Shown: piece after piece, positions 1 through 11,088 of the stretch
Layout of the letters: every line of letters starts with the position of its first letter
Position numbering within the stretch: the stretch's first letter is position 1
NCBI GenBank assembly: GCA_025765595.1
Contig: JAIVFH010000045.1
Coordinates: 124,001 to 188,000 of the forward strand
Direction of reading: 5' to 3'
From: Obelidium mucronatum
Lineage: Eukaryota > Chytridiomycota > Chytridiomycetes > Chytridiales > Chytriomycetaceae
DNA length: 64,000 nucleotides
The notes under the pieces: generated by a model
What the model was told of the DNA's origin: nothing
Database searches by the model: none
What the model saw: only the letters and a program-made list of their open reading frames with translations
Made by a program: the position numbers and the translations under genes

Positions 1-684
1 TTCTGTCATGGTTTCTTGCACAACTACTTCTTGAGTGTATCCCTGTGCGCAATCAATTGAAGATGAGAGATGAATACAATGAGAAGGATGGTATGAATGG
101 AGTGATCGATTAACCGCCTTCGGCGGTTGAAACATGCGATGAGAAGTATGGTATGAATGAGCTCTGAAAAGAATACGATTAACCGCCTTCGGCGGTATAA
201 GATTCCGCAAGGGCGGAAATGTCCGAACAACAGCAAACCAAACCTTGTAATCAATACCACCCAAAACGGAAGAATGATATTTAGAATGCAACAAATCATC
301 TTCTTTTGCAACATTGGCATAACGCATTCCACATTCTTTGCAGACTGTAAAACCAGCATTCTTTTGACCCAAATCAAGAACAGTTTGAACGAGAGCGGTG
401 GTAGTTGTTGTTGTTGCAGATAATAATGATGACGATGATGATGATGATGATGATAAAGAAGAAGAAGAAGCAGAAGTAGATTTGCAGCTGGAAGACATGG
501 CTGGTAGAGGAGAAGTCCGGACAAGTTTAACAGATGAAGGAGTTGTCGATGATGCAATAGTACAGCTGGAACTGGAGACAGACGACCGTGCAAAGAAAGC
601 AGTAATCTGCGTTGGAGTTGAGGCTGCGGCTGTTGTTGAGCGTCGCTTAGTCGACGGCGTTGCCAACTGTGAAGACCTCTTCAT
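1..684 (-). CDS. ECO1: Eco1/ESCO-type cohesin acetyltransferase, N-terminal part (runs off the window edge)
   Basis: Reading back from an ATG at 684-682 (starting MKRSSQLATPSTKRRS), the frame holds a Ser/Thr-rich N-terminus and then a C2H2 zinc finger: VCKECGMRYANVAKEDDLLH followed by SKYH, the pattern of the zinc finger that precedes the acetyltransferase domain in Eco1/ESCO proteins. A TPTQITAFFARS stretch ahead of it resembles a PCNA-interacting (PIP) box, though Gln is not in the standard first position. The family acetylates cohesin Smc3 to establish sister-chromatid cohesion in S phase. After GGIDYK (exon end at 244) an intron, about 243-43, carries two GC palindromes. The next exon (42-1) continues KGYTQEVVVQ, matching the GW-x-x-E-x-VV segment after the ESCO finger. 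The acetyltransferase domain lies beyond the left edge. The finger is well supported; the PIP box is inference. Confidence 0.8.
   Translation of the reverse strand, partial: MKRSSQLATPSTKRRSTTAAASTPTQITAFFARSSVSSSSCTIASSTTPSSVKLVRTSPLPAMSSSCKSTSASSSSLSSSSSSSSSLLSATTTTTTALVQTVLDLGQKNAGFTVCKECGMRYANVAKEDDLLHSKYHSSVLGGIDYKVWFAVVRTFPPLRNLIPPKAVNRILFRAHSYHTSHRMFQPPKAVNRSLHSYHPSHCIHLSSSIDCAQGYTQEVVVQETMTE
112..196. repeat. Two GC palindrome elements in the Eco1 intron
   Basis: Two copies of AACCGCCTTCGGCGGT (112-127 and 181-196). Each is a 6-bp stem (ACCGCC/GGCGGT) around a TTC loop. They belong to the dispersed palindrome family seen throughout the window and lie wholly inside the inferred intron. 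Confidence 0.9.
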
Positions 685-842
685 GACAGATGTAAATAAA
701 TAAAGTCAACCAAATAAATAAAAAGACGTTAAATACTGTTACTATTTTATTATTTCCTTCCAATAATGCAACATTTTGACTTTGGCGCATCAGCTCTTTT
801 CCTTAAAGACTTCCGTCTTGAGGGCGTGCAGTTGACCTGCGA

Positions 843-1250
843 TTAGTAATCAGCAATTAGTAATGCGCCAGCACACACACACACACAGCGCGCACCCAGC
901 TGCTGGTCGCTCATCTCGTCCAGCGCGCGCGCGTCCAGCGGCTTGCCGAACTGCGGGCGCGGCGCCGTCCACGCGGCGGCGTCGGCGACCTGCGCGCGCA
1001 TCGTGGCGAGGTACGCCGTCCACTCGCCGACGAACGCCGCCAGCCACTGCGCAGTCGAACCCTGCGCCGCCGCAGTCGAACCCTGCGCCCCCGCCAGCGC
1101 CGCCGCCGCCGCCGCGTCGCGCAGCACCGCGCGGTGCCGCGCCCACTCGTCGCGCACGTATTTGTTGCCGAGGAACCGCATCGCCGGCGGCAGGTGCTTG
1201 TGCACCCGCCGGATGTCGCGGTAGAGCTGGAGGTGCTGGCGGAGGTACAT
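843..1250 (-). CDS. SDHAF3: Succinate dehydrogenase assembly factor 3 (Acn9/Sdh7, LYR-motif protein)
   Basis: Single-exon 135-residue protein. Residues 8-40 (LQLYRDIRRVHKHLPPAMRF, then LGNKYVRDEWARHR) carry the LYR tripeptide and the LP...LG-x-x-YV-x-x-E block typical of SDHAF3. A later FVGEWTAYLATM segment and a GKPLD segment also fit. The family works in the mitochondrial matrix, where it protects the iron-sulfur subunit of succinate dehydrogenase during complex II assembly. Two APC-like repeats, roughly AGAQGSTAAAQGST, lie in the middle. The gene is very GC-rich and rich in Ala/Arg codons, unlike the neighbouring nicastrin gene. The extreme C-terminus (RCVCVCAG) is encoded by a CA microsatellite and may be aberrant. 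It is divergent from nicastrin with only 56 bp between start codons. Confidence 0.85.
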   Translation of the reverse strand: MYLRQHLQLYRDIRRVHKHLPPAMRFLGNKYVRDEWARHRAVLRDAAAAAALAGAQGSTAAAQGSTAQWLAAFVGEWTAYLATMRAQVADAAAWTAPRPQFGKPLDARALDEMSDQQLGARCVCVCAGALLIADY

Positions 1251-1306
1251 TCTGTGTGAAAATATTAAAAATAAATAATTAAATAAATAAATAAATAAAT
1301 AAGAAG
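1251..1306. promoter_or_regulatory. 56-bp bidirectional promoter between SDHAF3 and nicastrin
   Basis: The start codons of SDHAF3 (minus, 1250) and nicastrin (plus, 1307) are separated by an AT-rich spacer containing an (AAAT)n-type tract. No other space is available for either core promoter. Promoter function is inferred from position only. Confidence 0.5.
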
Positions 1307-1729
1307 ATGGTCCACTTCCATCTCCTGATTGCCGCCCTGATATGTCTCAGCCTCGCTGTAGCTCAAAACACTTATATCGAAGGAGGAATCTACCAGCAGA
1401 TCGAGGCCTTTGGCGCCCTGCGCATGCTGAATGCAACGGGAGTGTCTGGACCTGCAAGTAAACAACAACCTTTACCGCACCACAAACTATCGACATTATC
1501 ATCGTTCATCATCATCATCATCGTCATCGTCATCAACCATCCCATTCATTTGATTCTATTTCTCCCCCCTTTTAGGTCCAACTACTTCAGGGGTTGTCTA
1601 TCAAATACTCAATAACGATGATCTAGCTGCTTTCTTGGCTTTCAGTCCTGCTCTAGTAAAGTTTGCTGTTGTCCTTCCATTTGCTCTATTCACTCCGTAA
1701 ATATTTCCTCTTTTTATTTTTTCAATGTG

Positions 1730-1791
<62 letters not shown>

Positions 1792-4415
1792 TCTGATGGT
1801 TTCACAAAAAAAAACAGTGTCGTGCTGGATTCTTTACGAAATTCAAACAAATTGGCTGGTGTTATTGTCATTCAAAACTATGATCCTCTGTTTCCCATTC
1901 CTTCTCAGTATTCTCCTGATGATGCTTTTCCAAACTTTCAATTTTCTCTTTATGCAAATTCTACGAGAGGTTTTCATGCTTGGAATCCTGTTGTATGTGT
2001 GATTGATTATCGCTTTTTATTATCGCTGAAGGCGAAGGTCTGCCGCCGAAGGCGGAATCTTACCGCCGAAGGCGGTATTTTGTCTTTCCGCCGTAGGCGG
2101 TGCTCTACCGCCGAAGGCGGAATCTTAGCGCCGAAGGCGGAATCTTACCGCCGAAGGCGGTATTTTGTCTTTTTGCCGTAGGCCGCCGAAGGCGAAATCT
2201 GACCGCCGTAGGCGGTGTTGTTCTTGTTTGGTCTGTGAAATGGCGGTGTATTCATTTCCTTCATCATTCCTGGATTGATCCGTAAATCAACTCACCAACC
2301 ATCGATATACAGGGAAACGGGATGCTACACAAGTCATTTGATTTCCCAATCTTTGTCATGCCCGTGAATCCAAACGATTTATCATGGCAGCAGTCTGTTG
2401 GTACTTTACTGGAGGTAATTCTTTATTTCCATCCAAAAAGAATCACAGTAGACTTATTTGGGCCAAATCAAACAAATTTGTAGACTGCAAAGTACAACTT
2501 GGATCGCGGATATCAAACGTATCCATTGTATTCTATTGAATTCAACGAATTCATGTATGGATCGATTGATGCTGCCACATGTCTTCGACGAGGTATACAG
2601 ATTTTCCAATCCAAGAACCATCTCCAATGCCATAATTTTTGTATCATCAGGATGGTGCAGCCCTGTTGGAGCGTCATCAGTCTGGGGAACTTTTTCATAC
2701 AACATTTCTCGAAAAGACACTGCTCGCAAAATTATCGTAGTATCCGCTCAATCGGACTCAAACGGTTTCTTTCAGGACTTTGTGACATCTGCCGCTACAA
2801 CTGCATCCGGCTACGTGACATTATTAGCAGTCGCCAATGCTTTATCCCAGGTATACTGTCCTTAACCTCTTAATTCCTTTTGTTGCATTTTGAAAATTCA
2901 TCTTTTCTTTCAAAAAAAAAAAAAGAATCAAGCCGCCGTTTCCAGTCTTCCAAACGATATCCTGTTTACGCTATTCTCTACAGAATCATTCGGTTTCGCT
3001 GGATCCCAAAGATTCATTCAAGATATATCCGCACCCTTCACTTGCATCACGCCTCCCGTAAACTCAAATTCATCCACCAGTTCCTGTGCCTACGTCGGGC
3101 CCTATTGCGCGAACCCATGTCAAGTCACATCTGGATTCACAAACGTTGACTTTAACCGTATCAGTGCTGTTGTTGAGTTGAATCAAGTCAGTGGCGCTGG
3201 GTTGGATGGTTTGACGGGTAGTGGTGGGGATGCACAGATTTATTTGCATGTGGACGATGCCGCGGATGCAGAGACGCAGGAGTTGGTCAAGTTGTTTAGT
3301 ACGGCTAGTGCTGTGACTGCCAGTGGGAGAGTTGTGCGTGCTGGAGCGACTTCAGCAGCAGTCAATGTTAAATTCGGGGCGGCTTTTACTGGGACTGGAA
3401 ATGATGGGAATTTGGGGTTGCCTCCTTCGTCTGCAATGTCGTTTTTGGCGAAACGAAAGATTCCCGCTGTAGTGTTGGGAGACTACCAAACAAAGTATTC
3501 AAACAAGTTGAGTTGTGGGGGATTTATTTTATTGTGTGGTGTGTTCTAACCCTCATTTTATTTTTTTGTTTGCCATGAAGATTCTACAACTCAATTTATG
3601 ATGATGCCTCGCGCATATCGTCGGCAAACATTGCCCTCATGTGTGGAGTTGCTACACAGACGGCACGCTCGGTTTTCCAATTGGCGGGAGGCGCTGCTGC
3701 AGAAGCGGCCAACTTTTCAGCAAATTGCACGTTGGTGGCTGAATTGTTTGACTGCTTCACTGCGAATGCTACGTGTGCCTTGTTTCACTCCATCTATCCT
3801 GGTAAGCTCTTTCCTTCATTGAGTTTCTGTGTATTTTTCTGACTCACACTCTAAAAAAAAAATTACAACCAGGCCAAAAGGTTCCATTTTCAGGAAACTA
3901 CCCTGGCTCCTTCCAACAACAGGCCTTCACTTCAGTCCCACCATACATGATGTACAGTCTCCTCGCCAACTACACAGCGTCAAAGCGAACGCCCAATGCT
4001 TGCGACAGTATATCCCAACCAAGTTGTGGAAGCGACCCAAACGCTATTTGTGTGGTGAATACATGTGTCTTGTCCCAAACGAATCCGCATTTCGCGTATG
4101 GAACTGGTCTCGAAATGGACTACGCTACAGGGTTTTATAAAGTTGTGGATCCCAAGAAGGGGACATGGGTCCAAAGCAAGTTGAGTGACAGTTCTATATA
4201 TTAATTTCGTTTGAACCATAATGATTTCGGTTTTTTGCTAATTCCGACTCGAAAATTTTTGCAGAGCCAATGGAGATAATATCCGGATCAGAACTTTCCT
4301 TTCATCTTCACCGCAATACCAAGGAATGCAAATTGGTGTTGGTTTGGCGTTGACGCTTGTAGTCACAGGAGTGACGTACTATATTCAAAGATATGTAGAT
4401 GCTAGGTTTAAATAG
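1307..4415 (+). CDS. NCSTN: Nicastrin, gamma-secretase substrate-receptor subunit
   Basis: Multi-exon gene. It starts with a signal peptide (MVHFHLLIAALICLSLAVAQ), followed by the nicastrin lectin-like lobe and peptidase-like lobe. Recognisable blocks are CSPVGASSVWGTF and KIIVVSAQSDSNGFFQD (2670-2780), TESFGFAGSQRF (2985-3015, aligning with ETFDYIGSSR; the Glu is kept but DYIGS reads GFAGS), and NLGLPPSSAMSFLAKRKIP with a following VVLGDYQTKYSNK (3410-3510). A Cys-rich stretch (SQPSCGSDPNAICVVNTCVL) and a C-terminal membrane helix (VGLALTLVVTGVTYYIQRY) end the protein. Nicastrin is the type I membrane subunit that gates substrates for presenilin. Introns include 1451-1575, one with a (GT)n run, one with GC palindromes, and several of about 50-100 nt. 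A presenilin gene lies 29 kb away. Family assignment is strong; exact splice sites are approximate. Confidence 0.88.
1733..1788. repeat. (GT)n microsatellite in a nicastrin intron
   Basis: A near-perfect run of about 27 GT units sits between the exon ending FALFTP (donor GTAAAT near 1698) and the exon starting VVLDSLRNS. It serves as part of a short intron. Confidence 0.9.
2025..2215. repeat. Cluster of GC palindromes in a nicastrin intron
   Basis: About eight tandemly spaced CCGCCGAAGGCGG-type elements, with GAA or GTA loops and a few shortened copies, separated by TATTTTGTCTTT- and AATCTTA-like spacers. They fall between the exon ending HAWNPV and the exon starting GNGMLHKSF. Confidence 0.9.
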
Positions 4416-4595
4416 TCGGGGGCTGTTTTTTTCTTCTGTTCCTTCTGTGTTTCTTTGTCTTTCTTTTTTTGCTCATCATATAAATAAACTCCACAACTTT
4501 TATTTTTTGGGAAGAGTTTGTTTTTTTTTCTTGCAAGACTACTGTAATAATAATTCTGGCTTTTCATGCATTCCTCTTGTGGTTCTTTCTCCGCT

Positions 4596-5157
4596 ATTAA
4601 TGATTCAATCCAAAGTCGCGGGAAATCCGGGCTCCCATCAACTGTTGATGAAAGGAATCCAGACCAACAAAAAAAAAAAAAAACACATCAGAAGATGCGT
4701 TCGAAAGTTAAAAATAATAAAAATAAGACGGGGGGGTTTTGAACCTCTGTAAACTTTGAGGATTGCCCATAAAACTTGTTTGGCATTTCGTGTACGGTGG
4801 GAGCGTATTGTCCATATCCATGGGATGTAGTCATGTACATTGGGTTCTGTTTCTTGGGCTCGTATTGCCAGGCACCTAATTTTTTTTTTTTTTTTTGTTC
4901 AAGTCAGTGACGTAGTATTCTTGCCAGCCTTTCTTTATGCCGGTGGTTACTCAAATACGAAACACCCCACACACACACCCAGACATACCTGGACACTCGA
5001 ATCGGCGTGGCAGTTTTGTTTCGCAGGCATAATAATCTGAAGTGCGCGTTCCTTGTTCATAGCCAGTCACAGTTGGCTTTGGAGGCAGCTCTTTCTTGAC
5101 TGGCTTTTGATGGAACTGATGCTCCAAAGGCATCTTGAATAGCTTTGGTTGTTCCAT
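4596..5157 (-). CDS. PIERCE-type ciliary microtubule inner protein
   Basis: Exon 1 (5157-4989) encodes MEQPKLFKMPLEHQF and ends TSDYYACETKLPRRFECP. It splices (CCAG|GTATGT; acceptor TTAG before 4876) to GAWQYEPKKQNPMYMTTSHG followed by YGQYAPTVHEMPNKFYGQSS-KF. The pairing of SDYY...LP-x-RF with NPMY-x-T-x-x-x-YG-x-x-x-PTVHEMP-x-x-FY is the signature of the PIERCE1/PIERCE2 (C9orf116/C15orf65) family. These proteins pierce the wall of ciliary doublet microtubules and bridge outer-arm dynein docking components to the inside. A third exon ending in ARISRDFGLNH and a stop at 4596 is likely but its acceptor is uncertain. The gene is evidence for a flagellated zoospore. It is divergent from PSMD5 with 141 bp between starts. 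Confidence 0.8.
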
Positions 5158-5298
5158 GTGTGTGTGTGTGTGTGTGTTTTTTTTTTAAAATGCAATCTTG
5201 AAAGAATGGGGAAATCTGATCAGAGTTATTATTATTTATTTTATTTTCAACGATCGAAGATAAATATTTTTTTTAATTTCAAAACATCGGAAATCAAA

Positions 5299-5861
5299 AT
5301 GACTGTACAAGAGACAAGCTTAGAGTCTTCGCTGACTGGACTTTGGACTGACTTAACTCATCTATCCAATGCATCATCGACGCCATCTGATTCTGCGCAG
5401 GTGGTTTTCCTTGAGGGGTTTTCGTTTGGTGTGGTTTTTACTAACTCCACAGCCCAAAAAAATAGGCTATGGTGCGATATCTGTCGGACAAGCAATTGAG
5501 CGTCACAGACTTTATTGGAGTTATTGTTTCGGCGCCCAGCGAGGAAGCCGTAGACGTGGCTTGCAAGTGCGTTGTGATTGTGTGTCGAGTTTTGGGTCTA
5601 CAGAACATGCATGAGGTGAGAACTATTCATTGCTAGGACTTTTTTTTGGCTAATTATTTGCTGTGTTTTTTTCTCTCTACTGCTTCCTTTCGTTAGAGTG
5701 GGTTGATTGCAGATGGCCTGACGCATCCAGAACCACGCGTTCAAAATCTTGTCCTTGAACTCCTGTTGGATGCGTCCACGCCGAAAGAGGTAGAGCAAAG
5801 AAAACAAAATGCAACATGCATTCAGTTATGAATTCTGAAAGGTTAATTGGGAACTAAATTG

Positions 5862-5901
<40 letters not shown>

Positions 5902-6331
5902 GATTTCAAGCTACGCCTCCACCACCTACCCCAGATTATCGAAACCCTTGCAACCCCATCCACGATAGTCTCCAAACACGCCACCACACTTCTCCTCCAA
6001 ATCGCTACATCCACTGCCACAGTACCAGCATCTTCAAACCAACAAGGAACCCCCTTCTTCACACCAGAAACAGTCTCCCAATTCACATACTTTCTCCAAC
6101 AAAACGCAACTCAATCAGATCAAACAATCTCGCTCCGCGTTTCAGATCTCCTCATCAAAATCGCGAGCCAAAGCCCGATTCTGTTTGAAGCAACCGAAGC
6201 TACAGGGTTATTGGATACATTGATCAAGGAACCACTCAACTCAAAAGATATAATGACGAAACTGAATACAATCGAAATCTTGTCTGGGCTATTATTCCCG
6301 CCTGCACCACCACCCGCGAATGTTGTGGTGT

Positions 6332-6368
<37 letters not shown>

Positions 6369-7312
6369 AGGAGTTGGAGATGATGATGACAACAACATTG
6401 CCGGATTCCAATTCCTCGAAAAGAGTGGCGTTTTTTCATGTATCAAGGCATTCATGGCACCCAAACAAAAGTCTCTTGATATCGAAGCGCGGTTGCTCCA
6501 AGTCTCGGCCATTGGATTCTACGCGCGGCTGTCAGTTTCCATGGCTGATTCGTTGGTTGTCTTGGAAGACGCATATGGATACTGTGAAACGATATCCAAG
6601 ATCCTTGTGACTGATTGGAGAGGTGACGACGACGACGATGACCGAGTCGTTTCGGCGGAAGTGAAGGAAGCGTGTCTGTTGGCTATAGGAAACGTGGCGA
6701 GTTCTGCAAGGAATGGGTTGGTTTCGTTGTTGGAGACGCGGTTCCCGGATGTGTTGCAAGTGTTGGGGGAGATGGTTGTTGGGTCCCATCAGGGACGGCT
6801 CAAGGTTGTGGCGACGCAGAGTTTGAGTTGTGTTTTCGATAACGATGTAGGTGATGGTGATGAGCAAGTGTCGGCGATTTGTGGTCGGTTGTTTGATCAA
6901 GTTGGGGGATACAGTGGGATTCTGAATATGATGAAATCGTATGATGAAGAGTTGCGGGTTGCTGGGTATGCCTGTTTGAAGGGGGTTTGCAAATATTCTT
7001 GGGGATTGACTGGGTTGAGAGAGGCGGGTCAATTCATCAATTTTGTGCTGGATCGTGCTACAGAGACGTCTCAGTTGGGAATGGTAAACAGAGACTTAAG
7101 TTTTATTATGTCTAGTTCTGGACCACTCACGTTCTCTCGCAATTCTTTTTTTTTTTTAGAAATGGAGGTTTTCTGTGGCAGAATCAATTGCTCGTGATTC
7201 AAAGGCAAGGCAACTGCTTCCTCCAGTTGTTTTCGAAAGATTCTTGAAATTTGCAAAGGAAGGGCCTTTCTATGTGGAAGCACAGCCCCAAGTTGCCATG
7301 AGCTCAATGTAG
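5299..7312 (+). CDS. PSMD5: 26S proteasome assembly chaperone PSMD5 / S5b
   Basis: Exons: 5299 onward (MTVQETSLESSLTGLW), AMVRYLSDKQLSVTDFIG, SGLIADGLTHPEPRVQNLVL, a long exon from about 5906 (LHHLPQIIETLATPSTIV) to 7083, and a last exon ending EGPFYVEAQPQVAMSSM. The armadillo/HEAT-type repeat layout and the C-terminal FLKFAKEGPFYV block match PSMD5, which caps the Rpt1-Rpt2 module during assembly of the 19S base. An alanine run and an acidic DDDDNN stretch are inserted near residue 230 relative to typical members, encoded by (GCA)n and (GAT)n repeats. An exceptionally long T tract (about 5863-5900) is the polypyrimidine tract of one acceptor. Introns are otherwise short. Confidence 0.82.
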
Positions 7313-7707
7313 TTGTGATGTGGATGCATTTCGTGCGTTTGTTTGTTGTGTGTAAATTTTTTGGGATCAAAAAAAAAAGGAGAAAAATTTTCTTCAAAAA
7401 AACATTGTAGAAGGTTTACATTGACTAGTTGATTTTTGTCCTTTTCTTGCCTCTGGCGGTGTAAGTAGGTTGAAAGAGCTGCCGCGATGATCCAATTTTT
7501 TTTGGTTAGTTGCTGAAACAGAAGCCATCATTTGGCGCAGACAGAGGATGTGATGTTTCTCAGAACAATCAATCCACTGTAAGCTTAATTCCGTATAGTT
7601 AAATCACGTTCATACGTTATCCCAGTACTGTACCCCAGTTTTTATTAATGTCAAGGCAAAAAAAGAAAAATCAAACACAAAAATAATTTTTTTTTTTTTG
7701 GAAGTAA
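7313..7707. other. Intergenic gap between convergent PSMD5 and ENP1
   Basis: No supported gene. The stretch is AT-rich with A and T runs and holds the two 3' ends. Confidence 0.6.
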
Positions 7708-9641
7708 TCAAGCTTCCATCATATCCAAATCAATCAGCTCTCCTCTGCACTTTGAGTTGACAATCTCTCTTCGAATCTCTGGGGTAATCAACGGATGCGA
7801 TCGATACTTTATAAGATCCAAAAGCGCCTCCTTCTGCTCAGGCACAAGCTCCCCTTTATACCTCTGCGCAAAGACAAGCAAACTCTGATGCCACAGCACC
7901 GGCAACGCTTCCAACCGCGACTCCTCTGTCGCCGAGTGTTCCGAGATTTTGAAGCGCAAGAAATGGAAGACGAGCGAGTCCAAGACCTTGTACGGCAAGG
8001 CGTACTTTTTGTCCAACAAGATCCGGATAAAGAGACTGTTTGGTCCACTGTAGTGCATTTCTGCGATTTTCAAGAGGGCTGCTGCAGAGTCGAGGATGGG
8101 GATGGATACTTTTGTGATGACTGAGCCAATGATGGCGGCTTCACGGAGTGTGCATGAGCCGGACTGTTTTTTTTTTTGTTGTTTTTTTTTAGGTGGTAAT
8201 AGTGTGTGTGTGAGTGAGTGAGTGAGAGTGTGTGTGTGTGTGTGTATGTGTGTGTGTGATTGTATGGAAAAAAAGACATTCACTGTCTTTGGTGGAATAA
8301 AGAAATCTTAAATTCACCGCCTTCGGCGGTATGAGTCCGCAGTATGAAAAAAAGGAAAAGAAATTCACCGCCTTCGGCGGTTTGTGAAGGCGGTTTGTCT
8401 CACCGCCTTTGGCGATATGATTCGGCAGTATGAAAAAAAGAAAAGAGATTCACCGCCTTCGGCGGTTTGCATCACCGCCTTCGGCGGTTTGTCTCACCGC
8501 CTTCGGCGGTATGAAAGAAAAGAAATTCACCGCCTTCGGCGGCATCTCATACCTCACACAAAGGAAGCAACAAACCCTTAAAAAAAGCAGCAGGCTTATA
8601 CAACGACTTCTTCAAAGCCAAGTAATGATGATAATTCAACTTTTTCGTTTCCGCAATATCATCCCTCACACGATCCAACAAAAACAGATTAAAAAAGCGT
8701 TGCGCCATTCTCGCTTGCAAGTTTGAAACAAAGATACGCGTTGCTTGGTAAGTAGCATGCGGGGTCCAACCGGACGGATTGGTCAGGTACAAGACTTGTT
8801 CCCAGTTGGGAAGACTGGGGATGATTTTGAAGGCTTTGGGCAGTTTTCCGGACCGGTAGCGGGACATGATGACGCCGACTTTTGAGTAGACTTCAATGAT
8901 TTTGGGGTCCAGGTTGGAGGAGTCCTTGTATTGGTTGTCGAGGAGTTCCTTTTCTTTGGCGGGATCTAATGGTTCGGTGGTGGTGGTGGGGGCGTTGGCT
9001 GCTTCACTGAGCTTTTCCATAATCAAATCGGCCAGGTTGAGTTGTTTTCGGGGTTCCTTGGCCATAAACTTTTCAATGAGTTGGGCATCTGCTTCGTCAA
9101 TGTCCAGATTGGCTTCGTATTCGCCGTCCAAGTCGAAATCGGGGTCATTTTGATCAAGAGCTTCATCATCGTCTTCATTGTCGGAATCAGCAGAATGTCC
9201 TTTTGGCTTTGTTTGGAATTTGAACTGAGCTTTCGCGACGGCACTGGTGGATTTTTTAGTCTTTTTTGAAGCAGCAGCAGCAGCCGCTGATGATGATGTT
9301 AATGATGATGTTTGTGGAGATTCAGATTCGTTGGATTCTTCGAGTTGTTGCAACTTTGCCAGATTCATAATCTTTTGCGACGTCTTGACATCGACCATCC
9401 GGTGTGAGTCTTCATCGACATCGATATCGTCATTGTCGTTGTTTGAAGATGATATAGTTGCGGTAGTTGGAGCAGTTGGCTTAGCCGCCCCGGCCTTCTT
9501 TCCCTTCTTTGGACCTGCGGCATCGACGCCCACGGCGGCCGCCAGCGAGTGGGTGAAGGGCGAGTCGTTGATGATGTCGACATGCAGCGGGTTGTGGCGC
9601 GGCGCAGCCTTTGTCTTTGAGGTCTTTGACGCCTTGCCCAT
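7708..9641 (-). CDS. ENP1: Bystin / Enp1, 40S ribosome biogenesis factor
   Basis: Two exons, 9641-8553 and 8163-7708. The first encodes [20 protein letters not shown], an acidic low-complexity N-terminal region and then the conserved core [43 protein letters not shown] and [17 protein letters not shown]. The second starts [20 protein letters not shown]; the spliced [12 protein letters not shown] junction matches the bystin core. Enp1 binds the 20S pre-rRNA side of the 40S head and is needed for cytoplasmic and nuclear steps of small-subunit maturation. The intron (8552-8164) contains a block of GC palindromes, a GT/GA microsatellite and poly-T. The first roughly 160 coding bases are GC-rich. 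Divergent from mL46 with 99 bp between starts. Confidence 0.92.
8314..8562. repeat. GC palindrome cluster in the ENP1 intron
   Basis: At least seven CACCGCCTTCGGCGGT-type elements, one with a TTT loop (CCGCCTTTGGCGA), separated by AAAAGAAAAGAAATT-like spacers. The last copy almost abuts the 5' splice site at 8552. Confidence 0.9.
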
Positions 9642-9740
9642 TTGATGTCAGTAAGAAAAAAAAAAGAAAGAAAGAAAACAAAAAACAAAAAAACAAAAAA
9701 AAATAAAAACAAAAAAACAAAAAAAAAAAAAAGAAAGAAA
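9642..9740. promoter_or_regulatory. Bidirectional promoter between ENP1 and mL46
   Basis: A 99-bp purine-rich (A/G on plus) spacer separates the two divergent start codons. Both genes serve ribosome production, one cytosolic and one mitochondrial, so co-expression is plausible. This is inferred from position. Confidence 0.5.
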
Positions 9741-10798
9741 ATGAAGGTGGCCGTGCTCCTCGCGCGCAACCCGGTGACGCTGCGGCGGCTGACGCCGTTC
9801 GAGACGGCGTACCTGCAGCACCGCGATGCGCTCGCGCTCGGCAGCGCCAAGGGGTTCGCGCACGAACACTTCTTCAAGCGCGGCTCGCTGCTGCAGACCA
9901 AGTGGCTTGCGCTGCACGCGCGCCTGCCGCACTCGACGCCCGCGAAGCCGGCGCTCGCCGCATCCGCCGCCGCTGCCGCCGCCGAGGACGAGTTTGCCGC
10001 GGCGCTCGCCGAGATTGCCGCTGCCCAGCCGCTGCTCGCCGCGCGCGACACCGACGTCACGTCGCTCGACCGGCGGCTGCCCGACCCGCTGTTTCTCGTC
10101 GTCAAGAGCGCCGCCACGGGCGTCTGGGAACTGCCGGCCGCCGCGCGCCAGGGCAAGGACCTGCTGCACGAGGTGCGTGTGTCATGCACGAACGACGATA
10201 TTGGACAACGAATGATTGATGATTGACGCTTGATGATTGATGATTGATGTTGCATGAACAATGGATCGATGGAACGATGGATCGATGGATACAAATACTG
10301 CCATCCTGCACAATACTGCTCTCTTGGATCGTCAAACTTGTAGTCGTCTTACTTGGTTATTTTCATGTCTTTTATAGGCGGCAAAACGAAGTATTGAGGA
10401 AACTTGTGGGACAAAAATGGAAACCTGGATGGTGGGAAAGATTCCTGTCGGTCACATAGTAAAGTCGGATAAAGATAAAGTAAGTATATTCTTTTATTTA
10501 TTCGTTTATTCATTCATTCATTCATTCATCCATTACGCCGAAGGCGTGTCTTTTTTTTTTTTTTTTTTTTTTCTTTTTTTTTTTGTATATGTGATTATTT
10601 TTGATGTCATTATTTTTGATGTGATTTGTTTCGACTTCTTCTTACCATCCATTTCGAATCACTAGACATTCATTATGAAACACTTGATTCTATCAGGTCA
10701 AGTGGTCCTGAATCCTAAACTAGTATCGGATCATGCATGGCTGACTAAATCTGAAATGGCCGAAAGGTTGGATAAAGAGTACTTTGAATCTATTCAAG

Positions 10799-10809
<11 letters not shown>
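9741..10809 (+). CDS. MRPL46: Mitochondrial large ribosomal subunit protein mL46
   Basis: Exon 1 (from 9741) encodes MKVAVLLARNPVTLRRLTPF, FKRGSLLQTKWL, the Nudix-like strand DPLFLVVKSA-TGVWELP and GKDLLHE. Exon 2 (from about 10379) continues AAKRSIEETCGTKMETWMVG and KIPVGHI. Exon 3 (from about 10665) encodes TFIMKHLILSGQVVLNPKLV and ends EYFESIQDIL. The split Nudix-like fold with this order is that of mL46 (MRPL46, yeast Mrpl17). Exon 1 is extremely GC-rich and almost entirely G/C at third positions, while exons 2 and 3 are AT-biased, a sharp change inside one gene. Intron 2 holds an ACGCCGAAGGCGT palindrome and a long T tract. A downstream pair of similar palindromes lies at 10913-10948. 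Confidence 0.82.
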
Positions 10810-10831
<22 letters not shown>

Positions 10832-10949
10832 GCGGGGGGTTTTTGAATTGGATTGATGAAAATTGAATGAAAAAAGAAATTTATTAAAATAAATATATTG
10901 CACTGGGGATATCTACGCCGAAGGCGCATTATCTACGCCGAAGGCGTAT
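10535..10949. repeat. TACGCC-GAA-GGCGTA palindromes in and after mL46
   Basis: Three copies of a stem variant with T/A in place of the inner C/G: one in mL46 intron 2 (about 10536-10548) and two just past the gene (about 10914-10927 and 10932-10950). Both arms carry the change, so pairing is kept. Confidence 0.85.
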
Positions 10950-11088
10950 TTGTTTGGTCTTTCTGAATACATATTCAAAAAAAAATAAAAATGATTGGTC
11001 ATTGACTCAAAACAATGCCAAACAAAAGGGAGAAACACAAAGAAGAAAAAAAAAACTAGCCCCCCAAAAAAAACAAACAACACTAGAA

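Noticed and set aside
398..703. Plus-strand frame with poly-Asp and Glu
   Set aside because: It is the reverse of the Ser-rich Eco1 exon; the minus frame has the zinc finger.
9365..10294. Long antisense frames in GC-rich 5' regions (also at 36413-36886, 50482-51429 and 56440-57228)
   Set aside because: High GC lowers stop frequency on every frame. The opposite-strand frames carry the recognised domains.
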